This document shows, one piece after another, positions 1-7,570 of a stretch of DNA of 34,649 nucleotides. The stretch's first letter is position 1. Each line of letters opens with the position of its first letter. Under the pieces are notes generated by a model, which was not told the DNA's origin, ran no database searches, and saw only the letters and a list, made by a program, of their open reading frames with translations. The translations under genes were made by a program, and so were the position numbers. Source of the DNA: Desulfuromonas sp. (GTDB taxonomy: Bacteria > Desulfobacterota > Desulfuromonadia > Desulfuromonadales > BM515); contig PKUF01000082.1 of NCBI GenBank assembly GCA_002869635.1, forward strand, positions 1 through 34,649. The letters are read 5' to 3'.

Positions 1-2
1 AC

Positions 3-80
3 CAGCCCCCCGGCCGGGCGTGGTGGTGGCGGGCGACGGCGCTGAAGAAAAAGAGATTGCGTCGGATCGAGCCGTTGTGA
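3..80 (+). CDS. possible C-terminal end of an upstream gene (partial)
   Basis: Frame 3 is open from the window edge to a TGA at 78-80 and ends in a basic stretch (LKKKRLRRIEPL). Almost every third codon position is G or C, as expected for coding DNA in this genome, while the other plus frames look less natural. No family is recognisable from about 25 residues. A frame-2 reading ending at 97 cannot be excluded. Confidence 0.3.
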   Translation, partial: QPPGRAWWWRATALKKKRLRRIEPL

Positions 81-84
81 TAAT
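57..84 (+). promoter_or_regulatory. probable sigma-70 promoter of the cold-shock gene
   Basis: TTGCGT (57-62) and GATAAT (79-84) are separated by 16 bp. Transcription would begin near 91 and give a leader of about 160 nt ahead of the start at 254, similar to the long leaders of cspA-type mRNAs. The call rests on motif match only. Confidence 0.4.
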
Positions 85-151
85 TTGTGCGCACTGAGAA
101 AGTTTGTGCACGCCGTTGTTTGGCCGTTGGCAAGGTGTCAATGAAAGACAA

Positions 152-184
152 AACACGCAGACCTCTTGGGCTGGGTGTTTTTTT
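152..184 (+). terminator. terminator-like hairpin in the cold-shock leader
   Basis: Arms AACACGCAG (152-160) and CTGGGTGTT (171-179) pair with one mismatch around a 10-nt loop, followed by a run of T to 184. It lies about 70 nt before the csp start and inside the predicted leader. It may end transcription from upstream or attenuate the csp transcript. Confidence 0.5.
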
Positions 185-253
185 GTGTCATCGACAACGT
201 CTGTACATCCCACCACCGTTCCTACGGGAACAGCAAAAAAGATGGAGAAAAAA

Positions 254-454
254 ATGGCAGAAGGTACAGTGAAGTGGTTCAACGACGCGAAAGGTTTTGG
301 TTTCATCGAGCAGGACAACGGCCCTGACGTGTTCGTGCATTTTTCCGCAATTCAGTCCGACGGGTTCAAGTCCCTCGCCGAAGGCGACCGGGTTGACTTC
401 GAAGTCACCCAGGGTCAGAAGGGCCCCCAGGCTGTCAACGTGCGGAAGGTCTGA
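254..454 (+). CDS. cold-shock protein (CspA family)
   Basis: This 66-residue protein is a single OB-fold cold-shock domain, the usual full length for the family. Such proteins bind single-stranded RNA and DNA and act as RNA chaperones in the cytoplasm. RNP1 (KGFGFIEQ, residues 13-20) and RNP2 (VFVHF, 26-30) are both intact, and the N-terminus (GTVKWFN) is canonical. I chose ATG 254 because GGAG ends about 6 nt before it. An in-frame ATG at 242 would add four residues but has a poorer ribosome site. The gene stands alone between a long leader and a strong terminator. Family assignment is certain; whether it is cold-induced cannot be seen. Confidence 0.95.
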   Translation: MAEGTVKWFNDAKGFGFIEQDNGPDVFVHFSAIQSDGFKSLAEGDRVDFEVTQGQKGPQAVNVRKV

Positions 455-477
455 TCCCTTTGGTTGACACTCTCAAG

Positions 478-515
478 GAGCCCCGCAGCCAGCTGGCTGC
501 GGGGCTCTTTTTTTG
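478..515 (+). terminator. intrinsic terminator after the cold-shock gene
   Basis: A perfect inverted repeat (478-491 with 494-507, 2-nt centre) is followed by seven T. It lies 24 nt after the csp stop codon. Confidence 0.9.
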
Positions 516-601
516 ATCTGGCAAGACTTGCACGGGGCGGCGAATACGCCTAAAATCAGGAACTGTTTCATTGTTGTTGTCTATTGTTGCAGGAGAAAGT
601 C

Positions 602-1093
602 ATGACCGTCAGCACAGAGCCTATGGACAAGACGCCGCGCCCCCCCGTCGATCTAAGTGGTGAAGCCGGCTGGATACCTTTTGATGCCCCGGCGCTGGTC
701 GGTGCCTCTTTGCGCTTTGTTTCCGGTGAGCCCGAGGGGAATCGCTACCGTGTCTGTTACTACCGCGATGGTGAGCACCGTCTGCGCGCCCGGATCTGGT
801 TCGGTCCCGAGACCGAAGGGCCGCCGGGCCACTCTCACGGCGGTGCCATGGCGGCGGTTCTCGACGAGGTGCTCGGTCTTGCGGCCTGGGCCGCCGGTTA
901 TGGCATCGTTGTCGGCAACCTTAACGTCAGCTTCCGCAACCTGTTGCCGTTGGAAAAGGTGGTGACCGTCGAGAGCGAGGTTGTCTCGGTCGAGGGGCGC
1001 AAGGTGATGGTGCATGGTCGCATCGTCGATGGTGAGACCCTCTTCGCCTCCGCCGAGTGCCTCTGCATTACCCTTCAGGGGCGCGACGCCTGA
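602..1093 (+). CDS. PaaI/4HBT-type hotdog thioesterase
   Basis: The protein has 163 residues and resembles the PaaI-like hotdog family, which hydrolyses acyl- or aryl-CoA thioesters in the cytoplasm. The diagnostic segment GHSHGGAMAAVLDE lies at residues 76-89: an H-G-G loop leads into the hotdog helix with an acidic pair (D88, E89) at the usual catalytic position. The C-terminal beta strands (NVSFRNLLPL and onward) match the fold. I chose ATG 602 because AGGAGA lies about 6 nt upstream; an in-frame start at 584 lacks a ribosome site. The gene is monocistronic, with terminators on both sides. Substrate is unknown. Confidence 0.8.
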   Translation: MTVSTEPMDKTPRPPVDLSGEAGWIPFDAPALVGASLRFVSGEPEGNRYRVCYYRDGEHRLRARIWFGPETEGPPGHSHGGAMAAVLDEVLGLAAWAAGYGIVVGNLNVSFRNLLPLEKVVTVESEVVSVEGRKVMVHGRIVDGETLFASAECLCITLQGRDA

Positions 1094-1114
1094 TATCTCA
1101 AGATCATCAAATTA

Positions 1115-1147
1115 AAGGGCCGCTCTCACAATGAGAGCGGCCCTTTT
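1115..1147. terminator. bidirectional intrinsic terminator
   Basis: A 14-bp perfect inverted repeat (1115-1128 with 1132-1145) has a CAA loop, T on the plus side and A on the other. It sits between the convergent thioesterase (+) and small Cys-rich protein (-) and can serve both. Confidence 0.85.
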
Positions 1148-1171
1148 GCGTTGGCGAAAGAGGCGTTGCTT

Positions 1172-1321
1172 TTAGCCGGTTTCGTCGTAGTGGCAGCTGA
1201 GATCTTCGTTGGTGAGCAGCCCCGAGCAGTCGGTGCAGACCCGTTCGCCTGTGGTCTCCTTGGGGATCAGCTCATCCTGCGGGAACATCAGGCCACATTC
1301 GCTACAGCGTGCGTCGTTCAT
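1172..1321 (-). CDS. small Cys-rich (zinc-ribbon-like) protein
   Basis: This 49-residue protein has two CxxC pairs (C6/C9 and C29/C32) plus C43 and H44, the layout of a small zinc ribbon or treble clef. The start at 1321 is set by AAAGGAGG about 6 nt upstream; a longer start at 1357 has no such signal. Small single-domain proteins of this type are common in this lineage and mostly uncharacterised. It lies between the thioesterase and the selenoprotein candidate and shares its strand with the latter (stop at 1385, gap 63 nt), so co-transcription is possible. Metal binding is inferred from the cysteines; function is unknown. Confidence 0.65.
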   Translation of the reverse strand: MNDARCSECGLMFPQDELIPKETTGERVCTDCSGLLTNEDLSCHYDETG

Positions 1322-1384
1322 GGCGTCCTCCTTTGGCTGACGACTCCATTCTAGCACGGGGACCGCTCTGATGGGGAGGGGGGG

Positions 1385-1723
1385 CTACCCCAGCCACTCC
1401 GAGTAGAGCTCGGCGTTGAAGCCGATGAGGAAATCGTTTCCGCAGCGCAGCGTTGGTGCACGCAGGTTGCCGCTTGGTCCCATGGCTCGTTTGAGAATCT
1501 CGTCGCGGTTCTCTGCCGATGGGGTCAAGGTCTCGACCTTTTTCCCTTTGGCGATGGCGATCTTCCCCGCTGATTGCAGCAGCGCCCAGGCCGCGTCGGC
1601 ATCAATCCGTTCTTTACGGGCATCGATGACTTCTGTGATGGTGATCTTTTTCGGCTCAAGAAACTCTTGAGCATTCTTGCAAGAGGTTCATCCCTTGCGT
1701 AGATAGGCCCAGTCGATTGTCAT
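1385..1723 (-). CDS. candidate selenoprotein, ArsC/thioredoxin-like family, in-frame UGA at 1688-1690
   Basis: Read through one TGA (1688-1690), this frame gives 112 residues that fit the ArsC-like branch of the thioredoxin fold. The N-terminal active site reads Y-L-R-K-G-U12-T-S-C15-K-N-A-Q-E-F-L, with the UGA exactly where family members carry the first Cys of CxxC. The later segment LRAPTLRCGNDFLIGFN (residues 87-103) holds the family's conserved R-x-P loop and C-terminal strand. Eleven codons precede the UGA and 100 follow it without interruption. The start at 1723 is preceded by AGGAG (spacing 6); ATG 1726 is an alternative. A 7-bp stem with an AGUUU loop lies 15 nt after the UGA (separate entry). 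Arsenate reductase or a general UxxC thiol oxidoreductase are both possible. Conventional gene calling would miss it or call it broken. Confidence 0.75.
1654..1672 (-). promoter_or_regulatory. candidate bacterial SECIS hairpin
   Basis: In the mRNA sense, GCUCAAG (1672-1666), loop AGUUU (1665-1661) and CUUGAGC (1660-1654) form a perfect 7-bp stem. The stem starts 15 nt and the loop 22 nt after the UGA. G is the second loop base, in keeping with the published bacterial SECIS rule of a G among the first two loop bases and 16-37 nt from the UGA. Folding was not computed. Confidence 0.65.
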
Positions 1724-1788
1724 CATCTTCTCCTGTGAGTTATTGTTCTCAAATGATAGCACAGAGAGGAGGGGGGCGAGGATGGTTT

Positions 1789-4380
1789 TCAATGATCCAG
1801 GTGGCAAATCAGTTTCTGTTGCACCACATCAGCGGCCAGAACGAGTTCTTTTTCGGGGAAGGAAAAAACCCGAACGACCTTCTTAAACGCGCTGCATGAG
1901 GGAAGCAGGGCCTCAAAAGCGTTTCTGAACTTGTCACCCCACTGATCGTGAAACGTGCAGTGGCGACTTTCAGGGAAGAGCGCGAGATAGAAGATGTCGG
2001 CTTCCACAAGGTCCTGGAAGAAGTGTGAGCCATAGGAGAGTTCCGGCATCAGGTCACCGCGGCTGAAGGCAACCTCGCCGAGGACACTGACATTGCTGAT
2101 CTCGGCAAAGGTGACGGGAACGCCCAGCGAGGGGGTTGATGTCCCCCAGCGCCCTGGTCCCAAAAGGAGGGTGGGGCTCTGCTCGCGGTCGGCAATCCGG
2201 CGATTGAGTCGACCAATAATCCGTGCGACCTCATGCTTTTCATTCAATGACAGGCGGCTGTAGGCGGCAGGGTCGACCCAGACTAGCCAGCGCAGTGGTT
2301 GAAGGATGTTCCCTCCCATGAAGTTTCCTTCGCTACGAAAGAAGAGTGCTTTGCTTTCAATCTGTTGCGGTAGTTGCACCTTTTGCCGCATCCCTTTGGT
2401 TTGCAAAGGGCGGCATTGGAGCAGGTTGAGCCGAAAGGTGTCGTCGTTGTTGAAGTTGATGGTAAATTCGACGTGAACGGGATAGTTATAGGCGCCTTCA
2501 AGGATTTTGAGCATCCTCTGCAGGCTGGTTGTGAAGTGTGGTTGGGCGAGAAGGGGATCGAAGGTCGGTAGCCATTGCTGGGGCGGTTTGCGCCCTCGTT
2601 CGGCTTGGCGATTCATCGCTTCGCGGTCGAGGATGGCAACGCGTTGTATGCCGAGATCGATCCCTTCTTCGAGGAGCTTGAAAAGAGAGTGGGTTTCGAG
2701 GGAGTTGCTCTCAACATTGACCAGGTCAAGGTCGCGTTGGGCATAGCGGCGGGCATCCTCCGTGCCGCGGTAAGGCTGTTTCTGTGGGGCATCAAGGGCG
2801 ACGATGCGTGGATAGTCTCCCTCGACCCGGTCGACCGCGCGGGTGCCGAGCCCAAGGACGAGACGTAACATCCCTGCCTTCGGGTCCATGCCGCGATCCC
2901 AGACAAAGGTGTTGTAGGAGACGCCGACCCCGGCCATGTCCGGGAAGTAGTAGTGGCGATGATAGGCTCCTGAGACCCGCTGTACCAGAAGTCCCATCTG
3001 CTCATCCTGACGGTCGAGACCACGTTGCAGGCGGTAGGTAAGGGCGTCCTCGCTCATGGTGCTGGCATAAATGCGCCGCACAGCATCTTCGAAAGCTTCA
3101 AGACGCTCTTCCAGACTCCCTTGGTTGGCGCAGAAAAAGCTCTCGTATTTCCCAGCAAAAGCGCTACCAAAGCTATCTTCAAGCAGTGAACTGGAACGGA
3201 CGATGATCGGGTATTGCCCGTAATATTCGAGCAGTTCGATAAACCCTTCACGGATCAGATCGGGGAACTGACCGGTTTGCATCTTTTGCCGCAGCTCCTC
3301 AGCGGTGTCAAAATACCCTTCTTTGCTTTTTTGCTGCATCAGCAGGCGCCACCAACCGTTGTGGACGAGGTAGGAATAGTAAACATTAGAGCCGACGAAA
3401 AAGGAGTCGTGCTCCTCAAGGGTTGAGGTCCAGTTGTCAGAATCGCTACGCAAAAGAATGTTGCGGGCCAAAAGCATCCCGACCGCCTTGCCGCCGATGA
3501 AGCCGGTTCCGACCATGCGAGACTTGATTTCAAGGAGATCATCAAGGCTGAAGTTGTTGTGGGCGAGCGCGAGGATGCGTTCCTCGCGCCCGATCAGATG
3601 TCGGCAAAGATGGGCAACCATCTCGCTCTGTTCCGGCTCTTCACCGTGGGCGGCGACCTTTTCGGCCTGAAGAAAGAGGCGGTGCCAGTGGTCGAGGTGG
3701 CGGTTGCCGTGGGTGCGCGAGTTGCGGTGCATCGCTGTCATCAGCGCGGTGGCGTCCCGGCTGTTGGCCACGGGGGTGAAACGCTCTTCGACTCGACGAT
3801 GGTGCAGGAACATGGTCGGGGAGTGTCGGCCCCAGACCTTAAGGGGTTGAACGTAGAGCTCGTCGTCCCAGGGGAAGAGGTCGAGAAGGACCTGGGTCGT
3901 TTCGCGAATACGGGCGATGGTGCGCAGGGCGTGATGGCCGCGGATCAGGGCGAAATAGGCAACGGTGTCGAGTTCGTAAAGGTAGGGACAGGTGACCTTG
4001 AAAAAGTTGCCGACCATATGATCGGTGGCCCAAGCGGAAAGGAGGTCGGAGAGGGAGTCGAAGATATAAAAGACCTCTTTCCCCTCGTCGCGAATAATCC
4101 TATGGATACGGCTGCAGAAGGAGTCGAACCCTAGGCGCGGGTCGATCTTATAAGTGACAACCTGACGATCCGCATCGATGAGCGGAGGATGTTGACCGAA
4201 GCGCATGTAGACGACGCGGCGGCCTTCGGCAAGGGAAGAGGTGACAAAAGGCTCAACAAAGGTGCGATAGTCCTCGAGAGAGTTGACTTTCCAGACAACA
4301 TTGTCGCCTATGCGCAGGCCATCGAGAATCTCATCGAGTCCAGCCAGGCCCGTTGAGGCGCGTTCTGTTGTCTCTAGCAT
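1789..4380 (-). CDS. KaiC-like N-terminus fused to a PEP/pyruvate-binding (PEP synthase/PPDK-like) domain
   Basis: This 863-residue cytoplasmic protein opens with a KaiC/RecA-like region (GLAGLDEILDGL, residues about 11-22, matching the G-x-x-x-LD-x-x-x-x-GL motif). The normal Walker A loop is replaced by RIGDNVVWKVNS, so this domain probably does not bind ATP conventionally. The central part carries the PEP synthase/PPDK N-terminal signature (VRSSSLLEDSFGSAFAGKY from about residue 394), which binds ATP in those enzymes. I see no phosphohistidine swivel domain and no PEP-binding barrel, so it is not a complete PEP synthase. The start at 4380 has GAGGAGG upstream; an earlier ATG at 4431 overlaps the gdhA terminator hairpin. 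Similar fusions occur in Geobacter relatives as uncharacterised PEP/pyruvate-binding proteins. Function unknown. Confidence 0.8.
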   Translation of the reverse strand: MLETTERASTGLAGLDEILDGLRIGDNVVWKVNSLEDYRTFVEPFVTSSLAEGRRVVYMRFGQHPPLIDADRQVVTYKIDPRLGFDSFCSRIHRIIRDEGKEVFYIFDSLSDLLSAWATDHMVGNFFKVTCPYLYELDTVAYFALIRGHHALRTIARIRETTQVLLDLFPWDDELYVQPLKVWGRHSPTMFLHHRRVEERFTPVANSRDATALMTAMHRNSRTHGNRHLDHWHRLFLQAEKVAAHGEEPEQSEMVAHLCRHLIGREERILALAHNNFSLDDLLEIKSRMVGTGFIGGKAVGMLLARNILLRSDSDNWTSTLEEHDSFFVGSNVYYSYLVHNGWWRLLMQQKSKEGYFDTAEELRQKMQTGQFPDLIREGFIELLEYYGQYPIIVRSSSLLEDSFGSAFAGKYESFFCANQGSLEERLEAFEDAVRRIYASTMSEDALTYRLQRGLDRQDEQMGLLVQRVSGAYHRHYYFPDMAGVGVSYNTFVWDRGMDPKAGMLRLVLGLGTRAVDRVEGDYPRIVALDAPQKQPYRGTEDARRYAQRDLDLVNVESNSLETHSLFKLLEEGIDLGIQRVAILDREAMNRQAERGRKPPQQWLPTFDPLLAQPHFTTSLQRMLKILEGAYNYPVHVEFTINFNNDDTFRLNLLQCRPLQTKGMRQKVQLPQQIESKALFFRSEGNFMGGNILQPLRWLVWVDPAAYSRLSLNEKHEVARIIGRLNRRIADREQSPTLLLGPGRWGTSTPSLGVPVTFAEISNVSVLGEVAFSRGDLMPELSYGSHFFQDLVEADIFYLALFPESRHCTFHDQWGDKFRNAFEALLPSCSAFKKVVRVFSFPEKELVLAADVVQQKLICHLDH

Positions 4381-4426
4381 GTAAGCCTCCTCTGCCTGAC
4401 AAACGTCAAGCTCTTGCTTGTAACAA

Positions 4427-4462
4427 CACAACGGCCGGCCTCTAAAAAGGCCAGCCGCTGTG
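4427..4462 (-). terminator. hairpin after gdhA (probable terminator)
   Basis: A 15-bp stem (4448-4462 with 4427-4441, two G-U pairs in the minus-strand RNA) encloses a 6-nt loop. It lies 14 nt beyond the gdhA stop. The T-tract after it is interrupted (TTGTTA), so termination may be incomplete. Confidence 0.6.
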
Positions 4463-4476
4463 GTTGGGGCACGTTT

Positions 4477-5916
<1,440 letters not shown>

Positions 5917-5924
5917 TTAAAAAG

Positions 5925-5963
5925 AATGCACAATATGCACGATGTGTGTGCATATTGTGCATT
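5925..5963. promoter_or_regulatory. 16-bp perfect inverted repeat, likely operator of gdhA
   Basis: AATGCACAATATGCAC (5925-5940) and GTGCATATTGTGCATT (5948-5963) are exact reverse complements across 7 bp. The centre lies about 70 bp upstream of the predicted gdhA transcription start, an activator-like position. Each arm itself contains TGCA-N5-TGCA symmetry. The TGCAC/GTGCA half-sites recall NtrC boxes, but the spacing differs from the NtrC consensus, so I do not name the regulator. Confidence 0.6.
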
Positions 5964-6136
5964 GCTGCGAGTTTTTTTTGTTTTTGATCAGGTCGGCTTG
6001 GGGTTGTGTTTAAAAATGCGGCACATGTTTGTTTTTTTGAAGGAGGTGGTCAATATTGGGTCATGTCGACACGGCTTGTGACGATGTTGCGTCATTATGG
6101 CACGCTGGATATTTTTTTAAGTTACTGGTTTTTATG

Positions 6137-6146
6137 GTGTTTACGG
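6137..6146 (+). promoter_or_regulatory. GTGTTTACGG element at the porin promoter
   Basis: This 10-bp sequence ends 2 bp before the GG of the -24 box. The same ten bases precede the nfnA promoter (8595-8604), and a palindromic relative lies upstream of the minus-strand adh promoter (22654-22663). It may be a shared regulator site. Confidence 0.4.
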
Positions 6147-6163
6147 TTGGCATGTTCAATGCT
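6147..6163 (+). promoter_or_regulatory. sigma-54-type promoter for porin-tupA
   Basis: TTGGCATGTTCAATGCT matches the -24/-12 consensus, with GG (6149-6150) and GC (6161-6162) exactly 10 bp apart. Transcription from near 6174 would include the entire riboswitch. A sigma-54 activator is encoded in this window (25986-27527). Confidence 0.55.
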
Positions 6164-6224
6164 TTTGGCTTTCGCAGCAACGTTGCGAAGAGAAGGCGTG
6201 CAGGGTTGCAACGACAATCACACA

Positions 6225-6322
6225 AAATCACCGAGCCGTACCATCTACCGGGGAGACCCCACGATGGCCGGCCGCTGGGTTCTGCCGGAAACAGCAGCGC
6301 CTCCCTTTTGGAAAGGTGACAT
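6225..6322 (+). ncRNA. Moco/Tuco-class riboswitch aptamer with P3-like hairpin
   Basis: The region folds by inspection into a closing helix TCACC (6228-6232)/GGTGA (6315-6319), an extra hairpin CCATC (6241-6245)/GATGG (6263-6267) capped by GGGG-AGA-CCCC, and a helix CGCTG (6273-6277)/CAGCG (6295-6299). The core, including GCCTCCC and GGAAAGG, matches what I recall of the Moco RNA motif and is 37/47 identical to the element upstream of aor (21235-21281, minus strand). The downstream genes are a porin and TupA. The class senses molybdenum cofactor; variants are proposed to sense the tungsten form. No covariance search was run. Confidence 0.75.
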
Positions 6323-6330
6323 CAACTCTC

Positions 6331-6396
6331 TTCCCGGTTTCTGCCGTTCCCGGGACGCTGAGGGGTCCTTTCCGTGTTGGAGAGGACCCTTTTTTT
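6331..6396 (+). terminator. riboswitch expression platform: hairpin plus intrinsic terminator
   Basis: A hairpin CCCGG (6333-6337)/CCGGG (6350-6354) is followed by an 11-bp terminator stem (6363-6373 with 6379-6389, one G-U pair) and seven T (6390-6396). The 5' arm contains CCTTTCC (6367-6373), exact complement of the aptamer's GGAAAGG (6310-6316). That pairing could form an antiterminator that ligand binding would break, so ligand should favour termination. Confidence 0.75.
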
Positions 6397-6543
6397 ATTC
6401 CTCTTTACATGGTGATTTTTGCTGTGGCCGCTTGCCGCTCTGCGAAAAGCGAATCACTGCCAATGCTCCGGAACTCATCTTCTCTGATGGGCGACCGGTA
6501 TTACCCCATGGGGCGCGAAAGCTCCGTAACTAGGAGAGGAAAA

Positions 6544-7524
6544 ATGAACCAAGCAACATTCCGCACACTGGCCGCACTCACTGTTTCGTTCCTGCTTGCG
6601 ACCGCTGCTCAAGCGGCAAGCCTCTACAGCAAGGACGGTCTGACCTACGATTTGAAGGGCGATTTTCAGATTCAACTGCGTCAGGATCCGGGCCAGGATA
6701 TGCAGCCTGACGTCGAGTACGATGATCTCGAGTTGAAAAATAAGATTACCTATCAGCTTGATGAGAATATGAGCGCGTTTGCTGGGCTCGACTACGGCTT
6801 TAAGAAAGCGGCTGATAAGCCTGACACCGGGGGGAATCCGCACATTGAAGAAGCCTATGTCGGTCTCGGTTATGGTGATTGTAGCCTTAGTTTGGGGCGT
6901 ACCAGCAACGCCTCTGACGGGTTCGGAGTCGAGATGTCGATTGAGGAGATGATTGAGGATGCTTTTAATAAAGCAGGGAAAGAGGACGGGGACGATCTGG
7001 TCAAATTTGTTGGAAAATTCGATAATATCAAGGTCGTTGCCTCTCACGAATTCGCCGGCAAAAGCAAGGATATGAGCAGTAAAAGCTACGGTAAGTACAG
7101 CGACATTCTGGTGAAAGCCAAGGTCGCCGGGCTTGAACTCGGTGCTGCTTACCAAAAATATCAGGCCTATAAGGGGCTTAACACCAAGGGGCAACCGACC
7201 TTCAATGAGGCGGTTGATATCTGGGGGGTGAGTGCGGCTTACGACGCCAAGGTCGTCAAACTTGCCGCTGACTACAGCGTCGCAGAGGATAATCAGGCGA
7301 TTATCAATGTGGCGGCCTCGGTTCCCGTGGGTAAGCAGGTGAAGGTCGCCGCCGGTTACGTCTCTCAGGATTTCGACGATGCCACCAAGGATGACGTGGT
7401 CGGTTGGTACGCCAACGTCGCGCGCAAACTGAACAAAAAGGTCAACATCTTTGCCGAGGTTCAGGACAGTGATGCAAAGAATGTTGAGATCGGCTACCTC
7501 GCCGGCATGCAGGTGAAATTCTAG
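6544..7524 (+). CDS. outer-membrane porin
   Basis: The 326-residue protein has a Sec signal peptide (residues 1-24, cleavage likely AAQA|ASLY). The rest alternates short amphipathic strands and charged turns typical of a Gram-negative porin beta barrel, and the chain ends in Phe (GMQVKF), as outer-membrane barrels usually do. ATG 6544 follows AGGAGAGGA and is the only start that exposes the signal peptide. The gene lies behind a sigma-54-type promoter and a Moco/Tuco riboswitch, and 46 nt before the tupA-like gene. The context implies a channel for tungstate or molybdate across the outer membrane; the sequence alone shows only a porin. Confidence 0.8.
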   Translation: MNQATFRTLAALTVSFLLATAAQAASLYSKDGLTYDLKGDFQIQLRQDPGQDMQPDVEYDDLELKNKITYQLDENMSAFAGLDYGFKKAADKPDTGGNPHIEEAYVGLGYGDCSLSLGRTSNASDGFGVEMSIEEMIEDAFNKAGKEDGDDLVKFVGKFDNIKVVASHEFAGKSKDMSSKSYGKYSDILVKAKVAGLELGAAYQKYQAYKGLNTKGQPTFNEAVDIWGVSAAYDAKVVKLAADYSVAEDNQAIINVAASVPVGKQVKVAAGYVSQDFDDATKDDVVGWYANVARKLNKKVNIFAEVQDSDAKNVEIGYLAGMQVKF

Positions 7525-7570
7525 AAAAAATAAAAGGTTATAAAGAACCTCTAACTCTGAAGGAGATGTG

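Larger units (their letters stand above)
5964..6224. other. gene-free upstream region of the porin-tupA unit
   Basis: No convincing gene lies here. It holds an imperfect regulatory palindrome, TGACG-N6-CGTCA at 6079-6094, the GTGTTTACGG element (6137-6146), the sigma-54-type promoter (6147-6163) and the palindrome GCAACGTTGC (6177-6186). A strong Shine-Dalgarno-like AAGGAGGTG at 6040-6048 is followed by reading frames, but they run through the promoter and riboswitch and resemble nothing known. Confidence 0.5.

Noticed and set aside
6056-6319. Open frames (TTG 6056 or ATG 6063) behind a near-perfect Shine-Dalgarno AAGGAGGTG, one with a hydrophobic stretch
   Set aside because: They read through the sigma-54-type promoter and the riboswitch, have unusual composition and resemble no family; the riboswitch explains the sequence better.
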